Assembly: GCA_015680685.1 (NCBI GenBank)
Contig: MNCI01002038.1
Location: 377,859-441,858 of the forward strand
Length of the DNA stretch: 64,000 nt
Reading direction: 5' to 3'
DNA from: Gnetum montanum
Lineage: Eukaryota; Streptophyta; Gnetopsida; Gnetales; Gnetaceae
Shown here: in pieces, positions 10,587-22,216 of the stretch
How positions within the stretch are numbered: position 1 is the stretch's first letter
How the letters are laid out: each line of letters starts with the position of its first letter
Program-made: the position numbers and the translations under genes
Notes under the pieces: generated by a model
What the model was told of the DNA's origin: nothing
The model's database searches: none
What the model saw: the letters and a program-made list of their open reading frames with translations, nothing else

Positions 10587-11390
10587 TAATGAGTGGAAAG
10601 GTACACCGACACTCAACCATACAAATATGAGTGTTACACACATGATTTGGTCAAACTCTATAGACGGATTAGTTGTGGCATCTAGATAGTTAGCCTTAGG
10701 TCACAATTCGTTGTCTTCCCACCTGGACTAGTATTAGCTTTGTCACGTATGGTTTAGTTCAAAGTGAGGTGTATGATGTGTTTCTATGCTAATGCTACTC
10801 CTGAGGACAATGGGAAGTAATATTGAATAAGCTAAGAGAGAAAGGGTGAGAGAATCTAGCTAACCTAAGTGCAATGAGCATCTATTCCTCGATTATCCAT
10901 ACACATCTTGAACTTCATGCACGAGTACCACTAAGATTACCAAGTGCAAATCCTAGGTATGCTACTAGGTTACCAAGTAGTCACACTTAAATGCTTGTAT
11001 TCAAGTCGTACTCATTCCGCGTTAACAGGAGTTTAAGGGTGAGAAGAGATTAACTAGGAAAGCGGTAAATAACAATTAAATAAATAATTAAGCTAAGTGA
11101 ATGTTGCAATGATGAAGTAATCTCGATCTTTATTTCTGGTCATGTGTGTGTCCAAGTACGTCACACTAGAATAAGGATGCCATACAATTACAATCACCAC
11201 ACTGCGGGCATACACTGGGAGGAAAAGGATTGAGAGCAAAAATGAAAACTAAAACTAAAATTAAACTGATGAAGAAAAAATCCCTATCGGAACTTTCTAC
11301 CTCTTATTTATAGATGAGGAGACAGGCTGTGATATCGCGTACACGATATCACATATGTGATATCGTGGTTGACTAAATGAAGACTCATCA
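10587..11390 (-). repeat. 3' LTR of element A
   Basis: It pairs with the LTR at 30807-31598 along its whole length (shared runs such as ttagttgtggcatctagatagttagcc). The plus-strand left end is taatgagt, a one-base change from tgatgagt, and the right end is actcatca. The minus-strand TATA box lies at 11312-11305. Two overlapping palindromes of the gtgatatcg type occupy 11329-11366, one half-site more than in the partner LTR. Confidence 0.9.
11329..11366. promoter_or_regulatory. Overlapping GTGATATCG palindromes next to LTR TATA box
   Basis: Three half-sites, gtgatatcg / cgatatcac / gtgatatcgt, build two overlapping hairpin-capable palindromes about 17 bases upstream (minus strand) of the TATA box at 11305-11312. 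Single versions occur at 31551-31574 and 62689-62714, and a diverged one at 27265-27303. Function is unknown; the position suggests a U3 promoter element. Confidence 0.6.
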
Positions 11391-11405
11391 TACCCCCACA
11401 ACTGA
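11391..11405 (-). other. Polypurine tract of element A
   Basis: The minus strand reads TTGTGGGGGTA directly before the TGATGAG LTR start. It is identical in design to the tract at 7152-7165. Confidence 0.65.
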
Positions 11406-11574
11406 ATGAAAACTCGTCCTTGAGTTATAGTGAGAACAAGCTCCATTGATTACACAGTGGATAGGTACAGGATTATTGGATGGTGAAAATGGGTTTATGC
11501 CACAATGTGGAGTCAAAATAGAATTGAGACACAACACAAAGAATATGCTACAATTGGTGGAACTCATGTAGTTC

Positions 11575-14250
11575 CTAGTGGCAGTGGCTCCTCCATAGGT
11601 GCTTTCCCCTTTTCTTGTGCTCCAGGTTTTGGGGTTTGATGACATTGAAGTATTGCCTGGAGTTTCTCTTCTTTGGTCTAGGGATCTTGTGTCATCCATG
11701 CTAATGTTCCAATGTTTAACGGAGTCGGCACTTCATATGGGCAGGGTAGTTGTGGAAACATTTGATTTGCCTTGACATACCAAGCCACAAATACCCATCA
11801 TTCCTCCTCGTAGGCACTGGCTTTGTCTCTGTACTCTTGGAAATCCACAAGCCATCAAGCCAAATTTTTTGTGACACCTTTTTGTCCTTGGTAGCTTGCC
11901 TTCACCACCTCAATTTTAGAATTTGCAATCTCCAATTTTTTCAATATCTTCTTGTGTTCTGCAAATTTTGTTTCATATTTGATGTAGGTGGTAGCTACCT
12001 GTTGCTCAAGCTATGTTCTCGGGCACCCTACTATTAACATGGTAAGGTTGGCATACCGCAGGTTTGCCAACTCCATGTATTCTGTTAGATCCTGAATCTA
12101 TAGGTCCCAGTTCTTAACTTCCACCTGGTGGGCCAATGCATATGTGTCCAATATGGCCTGCCAGTTAGTGTGTTGAGCACTGATAGCATTGATGTGGGCC
12201 TTGGCCATATCGATCTCCTTCTCAAGGATCTTCTTGTACATCCCCACCTGGTCCCAGAAGTGCTCCTTTAGCTTTTCTTGCCGTTTAACCTCATTTTTCC
12301 ACATGCTTATTTCGATAGCTATCTTTTGATGGATTGCACGTACCTCCTTCATTGAGAGGGTTCGATTCTCCTTGGCTAAACAAATCATATCTTGGTTGAA
12401 CCAGATGAACTGTTCTCACAACTGATGGAAATGTCCTTCGAGAACATTCTTTTGCTTCTCCACAATGGTCAACCGAAGGTTGTCAGCAACAAGCTGCTAT
12501 TTTTCCTCCTGTAAGGCCTTGAGTGCCTTGATATGTGCATGACTTTGCACCTATGCTATAGAGGCATCCCAAACAGCCTTCTCTTTTTCTTCTGCCACAT
12601 TCTTATTCTCCGTTAGTAGTTTGGTTAGTTGCTCAGTTTTAAAATTGTCCAGCTGGTGTGCAGGAACAAATTGCAAAGAGTCCCGTTGTGCTGCTTGTAG
12701 GGCCACGAGCTATTTTTGCAATTTTTGCACTTCTTCTTTAGCATGCTTGGCCCTTACCTCTGTTAAGACCAACCTCCCCTTAGTGGAAATGAGGTCTGAT
12801 TGAATTGTTGTAACATCTTGAGGAATGTCAAACAGGGATGTCATTACTTGTCTTATTTGTAGCAATCGATTAAGCACATCCTCATGTTCCGCAGGATTCA
12901 TTGAGGTTCCGGCCAAAGTTTGAGCATCCCATGCTCCTATGAGATCTGTCGGTGGTACAACAAGTACATTGAATGATTCTTTGATGTGATCTATGACCAC
13001 TTCTGCAGCTCCCGCTACATCCTGGTGTTGCATGACCACCACTGTGGCCCCTTCACCAGTTTCTAATTACACTTGGAAAGATGCAACATTTCCCAAGATC
13101 TGTTGTGACCAAGTACTTTCCCCTACTCCTATATGAATGGACACTTTATCCCTTGTATGATCCAAAGAAATTATGGACTATATGGCATTGTCGATGACGT
13201 GGAAGATATTTGGATCATCATGACTTCCCCAACTGACCATCTCAGTGATGGCTCTGAGATGACTCATCGACAGTCTGTAATCTTGTAGTGGCGATGGTTG
13301 ATCCTAGTCCATGCTAGGCCCTGCTTCCTGTTGTTGGCTGGGTCCTGTACTTGGAAGTTGGCTGGGTCCTGCAAGTTAAGTTACAGTTGGTCCAGCCGTC
13401 TATTCTTCTTCTTATTCTGGTCCCCGCATATCACCAATGATTTTCCTTGTTGCTGATGGCTTTAATAGTTCAGCATATGAAGTATTTTGGGCTTTTTAGA
13501 GGACATCATTAGTGTATCCCCTAATACCAGCATGTTGGCATAGCTTCCTAATAAGACAAGGAAAGGGCAACACCATATTCCCTATCTTTTGTTCCTTGAA
13601 CCACCTCAAGATCTCTTGAGGTATAGATGAGGCAAGTTAGCATTAACCTTTCCCATCAGCACTGCACATCTCCTTGCCCCATATGTTGAAATCCTTTTTA
13701 GGCCCTTCATGGGGAAGAGGTGATATGTTCCAATTTTGAAATAGATCCTCTCTTCTGTCGTCAACTCTCCAAATGTCTTATCCCTGCCATATGCCCTTTT
13801 CAACCAAACTCTTCGTACATTGAGGTTTGAATGGGTAGACAATTGAGCAACCTTGGGCCCTATATTTGGAAGGTTTAATACTTCCAAAATGGCCGATGCG
13901 GAGAAATTGACTATCACACCACAAATATTAACGGTGGTGCCTTATTCTCTATTGTGCCAGAATTGGTATGTCTCCCCTAGGTACCAGGCACTGCTTTCAG
14001 AGAGGATAGGCCATAAGGGAGACCCTTTGAGGTGATCCCTAACAGCCTTAGGAGCGAACTTTGCAAAAGATTCAAATTTTAATTCCACAATCACTGTAAT
14101 GAATGTGGACCTTTCATGGATAACCTGAACACAATCCTAGGGCAACGTGAGGTGTTTTCCCTATTCAGGCACTGCAGCAGCTCCTCCTTCTGGATGCCTA
14201 GATTGTATGGTAGGAGGGTCCTCTTGATGAATTCTAAATGATTATTCCTC
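11575..14250 (-). pseudogene. Athila-type accessory ORF, plant transposon-protein-like (main part)
   Basis: A long, damaged minus-strand reading runs from 14250 to a stop near 11575, ending GKAPMEEPLPLGTT. The N-terminal half (13450-14150) contains VRRVWLKRAYGRDKTFGEL, ERIYFKIGTYHLFPMKG, then LPFPCLIRKLCQHAG. This resembles the 'putative plant transposon protein' domain common in Athila-type elements downstream of pol (recalled from the family, not searched). A proline-rich linker (about 13320-13430) is followed by a charged heptad-like segment at 12098-12700 that is probably coiled coil. Its position just before the 3' LTR is where Athila elements carry an extra or env-like ORF. It is interrupted by the element 2 insertion at 14251; upstream coding continues from 26669. 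Confidence 0.6.
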
Positions 14251-14255
14251 CTATT
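14251..14255 (+). other. Target-site duplication CTATT, left copy
   Basis: CTATT precedes the LTR at 14256 and is repeated at 26664-26668 immediately after the LTR at 25114-26663. Confidence 0.85.
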
Positions 14256-14364
14256 TGAAACATCGTGAAATTTTGAGGCCTCAATGATTCAGAAAAATCC
14301 TGTGGCTCAGGCAAGGATTTGCGACAAGTCGTAGCTCAGCAAGTTCCCTTTTTGGCTAAGGACC

Positions 14365-15010
14365 TGTTACGCCATACTATGCAGTGCAGCGTAATAGACT
14401 CCAGAGGATAGAACAAGACAAGGGTGCACAATAGCAAGCCTTTAACTTTGCAAGTTAGCTATGTTTCGAAAATCTTAAATTTTCGCATATTACGCCGTGT
14501 TATGCAACACAACGTAATGTAGCCTAACATAGTGTAATGCAAGAAGAAAATCTATCTAGTCGCAACAACGGAGATAGCAAAATTCGAGACCTCAATGGTT
14601 CAACAAAATCTCGAGGCCCAGGCAAGGATCTGCAATGTGTCACACATCTCAACAAATTTTCTTTTTTCAGCTAAGGGTCTATTATGCTACATTACGCAGT
14701 GTAGCCTAATAAACCCCAAAAAGACTAAATGAAAGCAAGGGAAGCGCAACGACAACACTTCAATTTTTTGGCAAGTTCGCTATGTTACTCTAAGTTACAC
14801 TATGCAGCGTAATGTAGCATAACGCAGCGTAATGTAAGCAGATGATTGATGTAGTTTCAATCTTGGAGATAACAAAACTTAGGCATTAGTGATTTTTACA
14901 TCACAATACGCTCTCCAGCGTATTACAGCGTAACCACAAAACAATTTGTTGCCAAAGTTCCAGCAAAGGTAGATTACGACACATTACGCTTCAGAGTGTA
15001 ATGCAGCATA
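14365..15010. repeat. AGCGTAATG/TTACGC motif array in U3 of element 2 (left LTR)
   Basis: Repeated acgcagcgtaatg, ttacgct, cagcgtaatag and decayed forms (gtgtaatg, gcataatg) occur in both orientations and often face each other, forming imperfect palindromes such as ttacgctgc...gcagcgtaa. The array sits directly upstream of the TATA box at 15109. The equivalent array in the right LTR is at 25224-25870. Confidence 0.85.
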
Positions 15011-15108
15011 GCGCCGCAAGCTTCAAAACCAAACGCATCAAGTCAATGGAATTTTGTAGGTTCAGGACACGCATCATCTAAACCGCATTTTTCTCCTAAC
15101 TCTAACCT

Positions 15109-15116
15109 TATAAATA
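15109..15116 (+). promoter_or_regulatory. LTR TATA box (element 2)
   Basis: TATAAATA in the left LTR. The right LTR has the decayed TATAATTA at 25967-25974. The position after the U3 motif array fits an LTR promoter. Confidence 0.6.
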
Positions 15117-15805
15117 CTCTAGTTGACAATGATCAAAGGGTTGGAAAAAATCTCTCTCTGTTGGCAAATTTTCTCTTTGAGCAATTCTTTTTCATTGGCA
15201 ATTGTTGACAACATTTGGTGAAGATTGGCAAGAGAACGAGAGAGAATCAGCAGCCGTGAGAACATCGAAGGTGACTAATAATAGCTTCTAATCAGAAATT
15301 TCCAATTAGCAGATATTCTGCTTCAGGTTTGACTCCCTTGCATCCAGATTGGCTAGAACAAGGTAGATCGGCCTTTGCTTGTTTCATCTTTGAATAGCTT
15401 TCCTATTCTTGACATGTGCTTCGTCTAAACCAAAGCCTGCTTGTAATCGTTGTATCCAACATATTTTTTTTATAAGCTAAATCCTAGATCTCGAGAATGC
15501 ACACTCTCTAAATCCAATCTATTGCATCCTATCTACATAGATTTTGTAATCGCTTTGAATCGTTTACATCGCTCTCGTTACCTTTGATATTAATGATATC
15601 CCATCTCCTCATTGAAATCGCCATCTTATCGTCCAGTTGTTACAAAATTTTACTGATTAAGTAAGTCCATGTCTGATCGACAAGACCATTCAGGGCACCT
15701 CGGATTTTTTTTCTCCTGCAGGGCCCTCACACAGATCTAGGGTTGGAACTATGTACACAGAACTCAGCTTAGTATTTCCAGCAATCGACGTTTTCCATCA
15801 TTACA

Positions 15806-15830
15806 GTTTTCTGGCACTAGAAGGAGGGCT
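15806..15830 (+). other. Primer-binding site region of element 2
   Basis: Six bases after the LTR end the sequence reads TGGCACTAGAAGGAGGGC, one to two bases different from the PBS of element 1. A 260-bp leader follows to the gag start at 16068. Confidence 0.7.
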
Positions 15831-16067
15831 TGAACCTCTGATCCATGTTTTGTGGGTAGTCCTGTAAGCTATCTATACCCATTGTCGATCGATGTAAATG
15901 TAATACCTCCGTGGTTGTTTACGAGATTGTGTGGTATAGATCGGTCGCTTCGACAATTCCTTTGGAATCCTATAGGGTAGAAAGCCCATTTTCACCTTAC
16001 TTTGCCTTACCTTTCCTTTGCCCCTGCAGTCTTTATCCTTGCTGTTTACTCTTGAACTGCATAGAGA

Positions 16068-18408
16068 ATGGCTGCATCAACCACTGCTGTTGACACTGCC
16101 AACCTTGAGAATCTGTGGACTTTGCAAGTTACGCCTCCTGTGGTCAAGCTGCCAACTAGTCCGATGCGACCACGTCGATCCCTCAGGCTCCAAAATAAAG
16201 AGCCTGATGGATACGCTCAGCGTAGGGAGCATTACAACTTCCTCTGTTGCAAAATTATGGTAGGTTTGCCCATGTATCCACAAGAACTCGAAGAGAAACG
16301 AGAATACAAGTTCATATACTGCAATGGGAAGGAATTTATTCCTTTACCAAATGCCACTGTATCCCTGACAGATCAACAACAATGGATCTTAGATCAAATG
16401 TTAATGGCTAGGACATCTACAAAACAATGAGAGGAGTTGTTCCATGATGAAGTGCTTCATGACAGACAAGACGATCTAGACTCCCACTTTAAGGGAGGCA
16501 GTCATGTCGATTTGGCTATGGCCCCTCCCTCCACGATGTCCTACATAAATCTATTGTTCATGGTCACCACGCCCTTGACATTATCTAATGCTAACTAAGT
16601 CCCACATTCGCCTCAGCCACATTTTTTCTCTACGCCTACCCTCCAAGGTGGTGTCCCTTCAGAAACCATTACTCAGCTGCACTTAGCTAATCCATCTCAT
16701 CATACACCTGTGCCCACATCACCATATGTACATACAATACCTCCCTCGCAATTACATACAACACCTACATTCATCCCGACTCATACGATAGGACCTGCCA
16801 CTACAGCATGGTGGGTTTCAAACATGTCCCTTGTTGTGCATCTTACGCAGATGTCCCATCTCCCCCATCATTAAAACTAGGTCCTGCAGGCGCTAAACCC
16901 TGCTACAGGGTCATTGTCTATGTCTCCGGCCACGCAAACAGCGTATCCCATGGTATGGCTGATGGCAGTCGCCCCATTCGCACCACCTACTGGGTGGTGG
17001 GTGCCGCAAGCAGCATCGCCTATAAGGACAATTTCGATAACATCGCACATCGGCCAAGTTGTCGTCCCTAATCCATCACCCCATGTGGCCCCTCCTATCA
17101 TTCCACAAAAAACCTCATCGTCTACGGGTCTAGATCAAGCCTTCCTACTTATTTAGACCTTTACTGAGGAAGTTAAACGCCTCAAGACTGCCGGTTCTGA
17201 CACTGTACAGGTCATGGATTTTTACCATGACGATCCTGTCAGTCCAATGGTACCTATTTTGTTGTTACCTCCTGGGATGTCTCTCCCCCCATTTTACAAA
17301 ATATAATGGGGAAGGTGATCCCAATGCCCATCTAGTCACTTTCAAGTTAGAGTTGTTGTTATTGCAACAATGGCCACATACCATTATCTGTGTCTTTGCT
17401 ATGTCCCTAATAGGTAAAGCTTTGGACTGGTATCGAGCACTCCCACGTTCTTCCATCTTAACTTTGGAAGAGCTGTTAACTTAATTCATGACCCGTTTCA
17501 AGTACAACCTAAAACCAGAAGTCACGCTAGATCAACTCATGGGAGTCTAGCAAGACCCGCTCGGGTCAGTTCAAAAGTTTATACAGCAGTGGAGCGCCAC
17601 CTTGAATAAAATCCATGAACCCATCGTGGAGGCCCATCTGTTGGCAATCTTCAAGGGGGTAGTTAATGACTTTATCAAGTCTAAGTTATATTACCTCACT
17701 CCCCGCTCCCTCAGCCAGGCCTTCGCTCAAACTAAGAGCATTCAAGATGCGGCAGAGGCTAGCAAGGACCCAGCATATGTGGTCTACAAAAACACCCACA
17801 ACAAGGGAAAAGACAAAGGCAAGGCTACAACAACGATAGTAGCAGCGATTGCTGAGGGTGCCAAGAGGAAAAATAATAACAAAAAATTATCTACGGAGCC
17901 TGCTGAGCTCACAACCAGCTCAAATAGTGTCGATCAAGAAATGTCATCCGCCCCTAAAGCACCTCCACAGCCGAAGCCCAACTTTGAGCGTAAAGACCGT
18001 TCAAAATATGCGGCTCTACCTGTAAAGCCTTTAGAAATTTTGAAGAAATTACTGGGAACTGGCCACATTCAACATAAAAAGGTATCCGAGGAAGGTCTAA
18101 AATGCCACAAATGACATTGTGAGTTGCTCAAGAATCCCTCCTTGGCCCTACCGAACGAACCCCCAGTCCCGAAAAACTTTAGGCTAGACCATTTCTATGA
18201 ATATCACCAGCTGTGTGGTCATGACACGGATTACTTCTGGGCATTGAAAGATGACATTCAATGCGTGATCGATCAAGGTGACTTGATCTTAGACAGCAAT
18301 AACCTAGTCCATCCGAAAAACCAACCCATGCATGTGTACCAGGACCTGTTAAATGCAAATAATGCAGGGTACACTATCAACGTAGTGAGTACGAAGGGAA
18401 ATGGTTAG
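16068..18408 (+). pseudogene. Retrotransposon gag polyprotein (element 2)
   Basis: The start MAASTTAVDT aligns with the gag start of element 1. The basic motif RPRRSLRLQ follows, then KFIYCNGKEFIPLP (about 16300), a proline-rich spacer, a FYHDDPVSPM segment (17220), and the gag domain with MSLIGKALDWYRALPRSS (17401-17460) continuing in other frames to NDFIKSKLYYL (17680). A lysine-rich tail lies at 17800-18110, and the C-terminal YEYHQLCGHDTDYF segment at 18195-18240. Stops at 16428, 16600 and 17155 and frameshifts near 17300 and 17480 make it non-functional as read. Confidence 0.8.
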
Positions 18409-19190
18409 GCCCAACCAAAGCAACCCTTTTGTGTTGTGTGTGCCTCCTCGCCCATCTCAAACGACAAGCCCGTCAACATCAACGAGTGTGGTTCAGCGAC
18501 AACCTTTTGTCCTCCGAATCCCATCTCCTACCATCATCCCATAGCCTATTATTGGTAAAGCTGCGACCCAGCCCACGCCCACACCTAAGGCACCCTTTGT
18601 CATTAGGGTGTCAAAGCTATTGGTTATTCCTGTTACGCAGGGGCAACCCTTTAAGTCAATGCTCCAATCACAACCTAATAGGAAAGGAGAGGGGTGTATG
18701 ATAGCTGACACGGCCAAGGATCGCCTTACGTTGGGATTTCCTAGGCCTACACCCCTCACCTCAGTGCCCTTGGCCCCACCTTCTTCTAAAAAAATGACAT
18801 TACGCAAATGTGACCACATTCTCCCTACCCAAGAAAACACAATCCTCAACCAGAAACTGTTCCACCCCAAGAGATCCATCTCCTGGGATGAATGGAACAA
18901 GAGAGGAGTAACAAACAACCAGATCATGGGCATGATCTCCTTGATGCTTTTACGCAAGTCAAGCAAGCTCTCAAATAGAAAAATACAATGCTAAGCCTGT
19001 ATGACTTGTTGATGACATCCCAAAAGCACCGTGAAGCCATGGTTTGCATGCTAACATCCATACCCATGGATGAAAACTTGCCCGCAGATGAAGAAGTAAT
19101 CCATTTGATTATGCTTCCCCCCACTACTAAACAACTACGATCCCCCAACTAACATTTCATGATGAATCCATTAAGGATGACCCAGAAAAG
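18409..19190 (+). pseudogene. Gag-protease linker (element 2)
   Basis: Repeats of an FVIRVS-like segment in shifting frames are followed by HDLLDAFTQVKQALK and LSLYDLLMTSQKHREAMVCM at 18930-19060, homologous to the linkers at 180-420 and 56257-56475. The high similarity among the three elements suggests this linker is under constraint in the family. No enzymatic motif is visible. Confidence 0.6.
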
Positions 19191-19640
19191 GGTTAGGTGA
19201 CAACAGTGCCCATGTTCATCACTATCCGGGTCAGCCAATACAGAATCCAGAGAGTACACATAGATGATAGGGCCACTGCCAATGTCATTCCATTCTCTAT
19301 AGTGGACAAACTGGGTTTGCTCGGCCAGATCAATCCCACAACAACGTCATATTTAAAGTCATTTAATGGGGCAAGAGTGCAAGTTAAGGGAATGGTGCAC
19401 ATCAACTTTGTGGCAGGGGATTAATTCCCCACAAGCGTAGTATTCATCGTCGTCGAGGAGATTCCTGGCTTCAACCTAATCTTAGGGAGGTCTTGGCTAG
19501 CTTAATTAAGAGCAGTCTCATCACCCATTCATCAAGAGATTCACTTGCCCTATGTAGGAGGGGAAGTGATCATCCATGGTGATAAGATGACCCCTCAAGC
19601 AGTTAACAACATGAAAATGGAATAAGGGTCAGAGATTGAA
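19191..19640 (+). pseudogene. Retrotransposon aspartic protease (element 2)
   Basis: The sequence VHIDDRATANVIP at about 19258-19296 corresponds to the VDNGAATNVIP loop of element 1. Here the glycine after the catalytic Asp is replaced (DDR), which would impair activity. Downstream are FNLILGRSWLA (about 19470) and an IHLPYVGGEVIIHGD segment (19540-19585), the usual end of this protease. A stop at 19422 and another near 19504 break the frame. Confidence 0.75.
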
Positions 19641-19899
19641 GTCCCCGAAGATCAGACTCCTGTCCCAATAGTTGAACAGGTCAACACAATGGCCAATGAA
19701 AACTTGACTTGGGCCAAATTGCCTTTCCAGAAAGAAGATGGTAACATAGAGGAATGTTGTAATAAGCCCCCTCGTCCATACGCATGCCAAACCTAAAAAC
19801 GATCAAGAAACAATTACAAGGCTAGCAACACGTTAACGTGACATGTTGTACTAGTCCACAATATTTACTGTTACATAGTTTACGATCTTTTTTGTCACA

Positions 19900-20150
19900 T
19901 TATTCCTATTATGCTTATGATGGTCTGGCCTAAAATAGCCTTAAACTAGTTACGGCCCTTCATGGCCTCAAATTGGCAATTTAGTCTTTTTTTGTTTACA
20001 CTTATGATGGTCTGGCCCGAAATGCCCTTAAACTAGTTATGGCCCATCATGGCCTAAAACTGGCAATTTAGTTTTTTCTGTTTACGCTTACGATAGTTTG
20101 GCCTGAAATGGCCTTAAACTATTGATGGCCTGCAATGGCCTAAAAAGTAT
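19900..20150. repeat. GGCCTTAAACTAG / GGCCTAAAACTGG degenerate repeats
   Basis: A roughly 25-30 bp unit with atggcccatcatggcctaaaactgg and ggccttaaactagttatgg is reiterated on the plus strand after the protease. The same unit occurs on the minus strand at 54880-55230 after the protease of element 3, so it is a conserved part of this element family. Confidence 0.75.
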
Positions 20151-22216
20151 AATCCTTCTAACGATATGCTTCATTTCCTGAAAACTAAAATCTTTGTATC
20201 ACAAATTATATCATTTAGATCAATGAACATTGTCCTTTTTACACCACTCCTTATCTAGCCATCTAAGTCTTTTACACTTGACGAAGAAGTCGACATAGCG
20301 AGTAGGGTAATGTGGGATTTCAAGTTCTAGCTATCCCATAACACTAGCACGTACGTTGCTAATAGAGGTGAACTCCTTTATGGCAGTTTCTTCCACAGAC
20401 AATGTATCTGTATCATCCTAGAAACCATTCTCATTGATGAAAAAACTACACCATAGAAGGTAGATAATCCTTTATACTTGACACAAATTCAGACAATGGT
20501 TAGCATATTATAATGTTGCAGAAACACTTACCCACTTGCATAATACAGAATGCTAGGTGGATTCTGGAAGTAGGTCGTAATATGATGAGCCACAAACAGA
20601 GTAGTGTAGGCATGATAACAATTAAACCTGGGCATCTACTAGATCCAAGAAAAATGCCTCAAACCCCTAGCACTCTATTCACGATCTTGTACCTACATGG
20701 TTTTGATTGAGCCATCCACCAGAAACACCAAGATGCTCTGCATTAATCCAACTAGTAACATCTCCAGAATGGTGGCAGCTGTCTCGGTCGGTAGATGTGA
20801 CCAAATAATGATACTAAAATTATGCAATAAAACTACAAAAACTCTCATGCACCTCTTCTGAACCAAATCGCCTCCTCCTTTACATGAGCATGAGGAGAAG
20901 GAACATTGGCCACGGGGACATGTAAACAACACAGAATGCCCACAATGTCCAAGATGATCAGGACGGGCTTTAGTGTAATCCATTACAATGAAACACACTT
21001 CCATTAGAAATAGCAATGTGGGCAAAATGAAAAATAAAAAGTGAGAGGCGCACAAAAATTCATTATGCAACACTAGAATTTCCGTTACCTCAACTCCTAG
21101 AAAATTGCAGGTTACACTAGACATGCATTACAAAAATCACCCAAACCCTTACGACGACGCAAGGTCTGTCCCTAACAACGACGATAAAAGTAATACTGCA
21201 TATTACCCCAGCGTCACATGCAACCATTATGGGCAAGACAATGGAACCCTATTTATACTACATAAGGATATAGTACCTGGACTCCTCCAGTTATACATTA
21301 CGTTTGCACAATATTGCCCAAAATTGCCCTAACCCTTGCGATTATGCAAGGTCTGTCTCCGACAACGGCAATAGCGGTAATACTACGGACTACAATAGCT
21401 TAGCCTGCGTGACCAGGTATCAACGCCCACCCTAATACGCATCTTCGAAATAGGTACAATTGTGATGCCATGACAACCAAAATAACAATCATGCAGGAGG
21501 GTAAAAGGCCACTTACCAAGCGAGTGGAGTAGCCTCCCGCATTTTAACTCTGGCCTTTGAAACCTGCTGCAAACTCTCCTACACTTCATCAATCTTCACC
21601 AATTTGACATGTTTGCCTTTGATCTTCGATGCCATGGCTAAGATTGAACAACCTTCGCAAAATCTTCTACTTATGCCTTACTTCTTCTTTCCTTCTGCTA
21701 TAGCCAAATTCACATTCGCAGTATCTCCAGTTTGCTTTGAGGATGGACCATCACCTTATGAATGGATTGATTAAAACCAACTATTCCCACATCCGACCAA
21801 TGTGGAATTTTTCCAAAATGCAGGTATTTCAGTGTGACATGAAGCATAAAGATTGCAACATTAACCTCGTCGATATCGTATAGATTATGGTCTGAAAAGA
21901 CCCTAAACTAATGCGTAGCTCATCATCTCATAATCTGGTCACATTAACTACAGTCCGCATAAAATTCTAAATTAGCTGTCTCGACACGCTAGACACACCA
22001 CGTTACACTTCTCATCATAGTTCACAAAAGTCTTACGATAACATCTAGGAAATTGGGCTCACCACTTTCTCATAAAACCACGCATATGGTAATGGTCCGC
22101 TAGGAATTTAAACTGGCAACCCCTTTAACATGTACCACTAAAACAAGAAAACCTTCTATCATTTCAACAGATCAACAAAAAAAAATGTAACAACCTCCGT
22201 TTGTGGCGATTTTGCA
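20151..22216 (+). other. Protease-RT spacer of element 2 with antisense gene-like segments
   Basis: Two kilobases separate protease from RT. The plus strand has no long ORF. On the minus strand there is an ATG at about 21636 (MASKIKGKHVKLVKIDE) running to a GTAAGT donor-like site near 21518, further open segments at 20693-21124, and a segment ELEIPHYPTRYVDFFVKCKR at about 20260-20325 behind a TTTCTAG acceptor-like site. A diverged direct repeat (ccctta/gcgacgacgcaaggtctgtc type) is spaced about 183 bp apart at 21148 and 21331. A plus-strand TTTTGCAG|GTCAAT acceptor-like site at 22212 lies just before the RT. Either an intron in the pol RNA (known in Ogre/Tat elements) or an antisense gene could explain the spacer. 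Confidence 0.45.

Larger units (their letters stand above)
14256..15805 (+). repeat. 5' LTR of element 2
   Basis: It begins TGAAACATCG and ends ATTACA. It matches 25114-26663 along its length and has exactly the same length. TATA box TATAAATA at 15109-15116. A motif array fills 14365-15010, upstream of the TATA box. Differences between the LTRs are dominated by C/T and G/A changes, as expected from decay of methylated cytosine. Confidence 0.9.
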
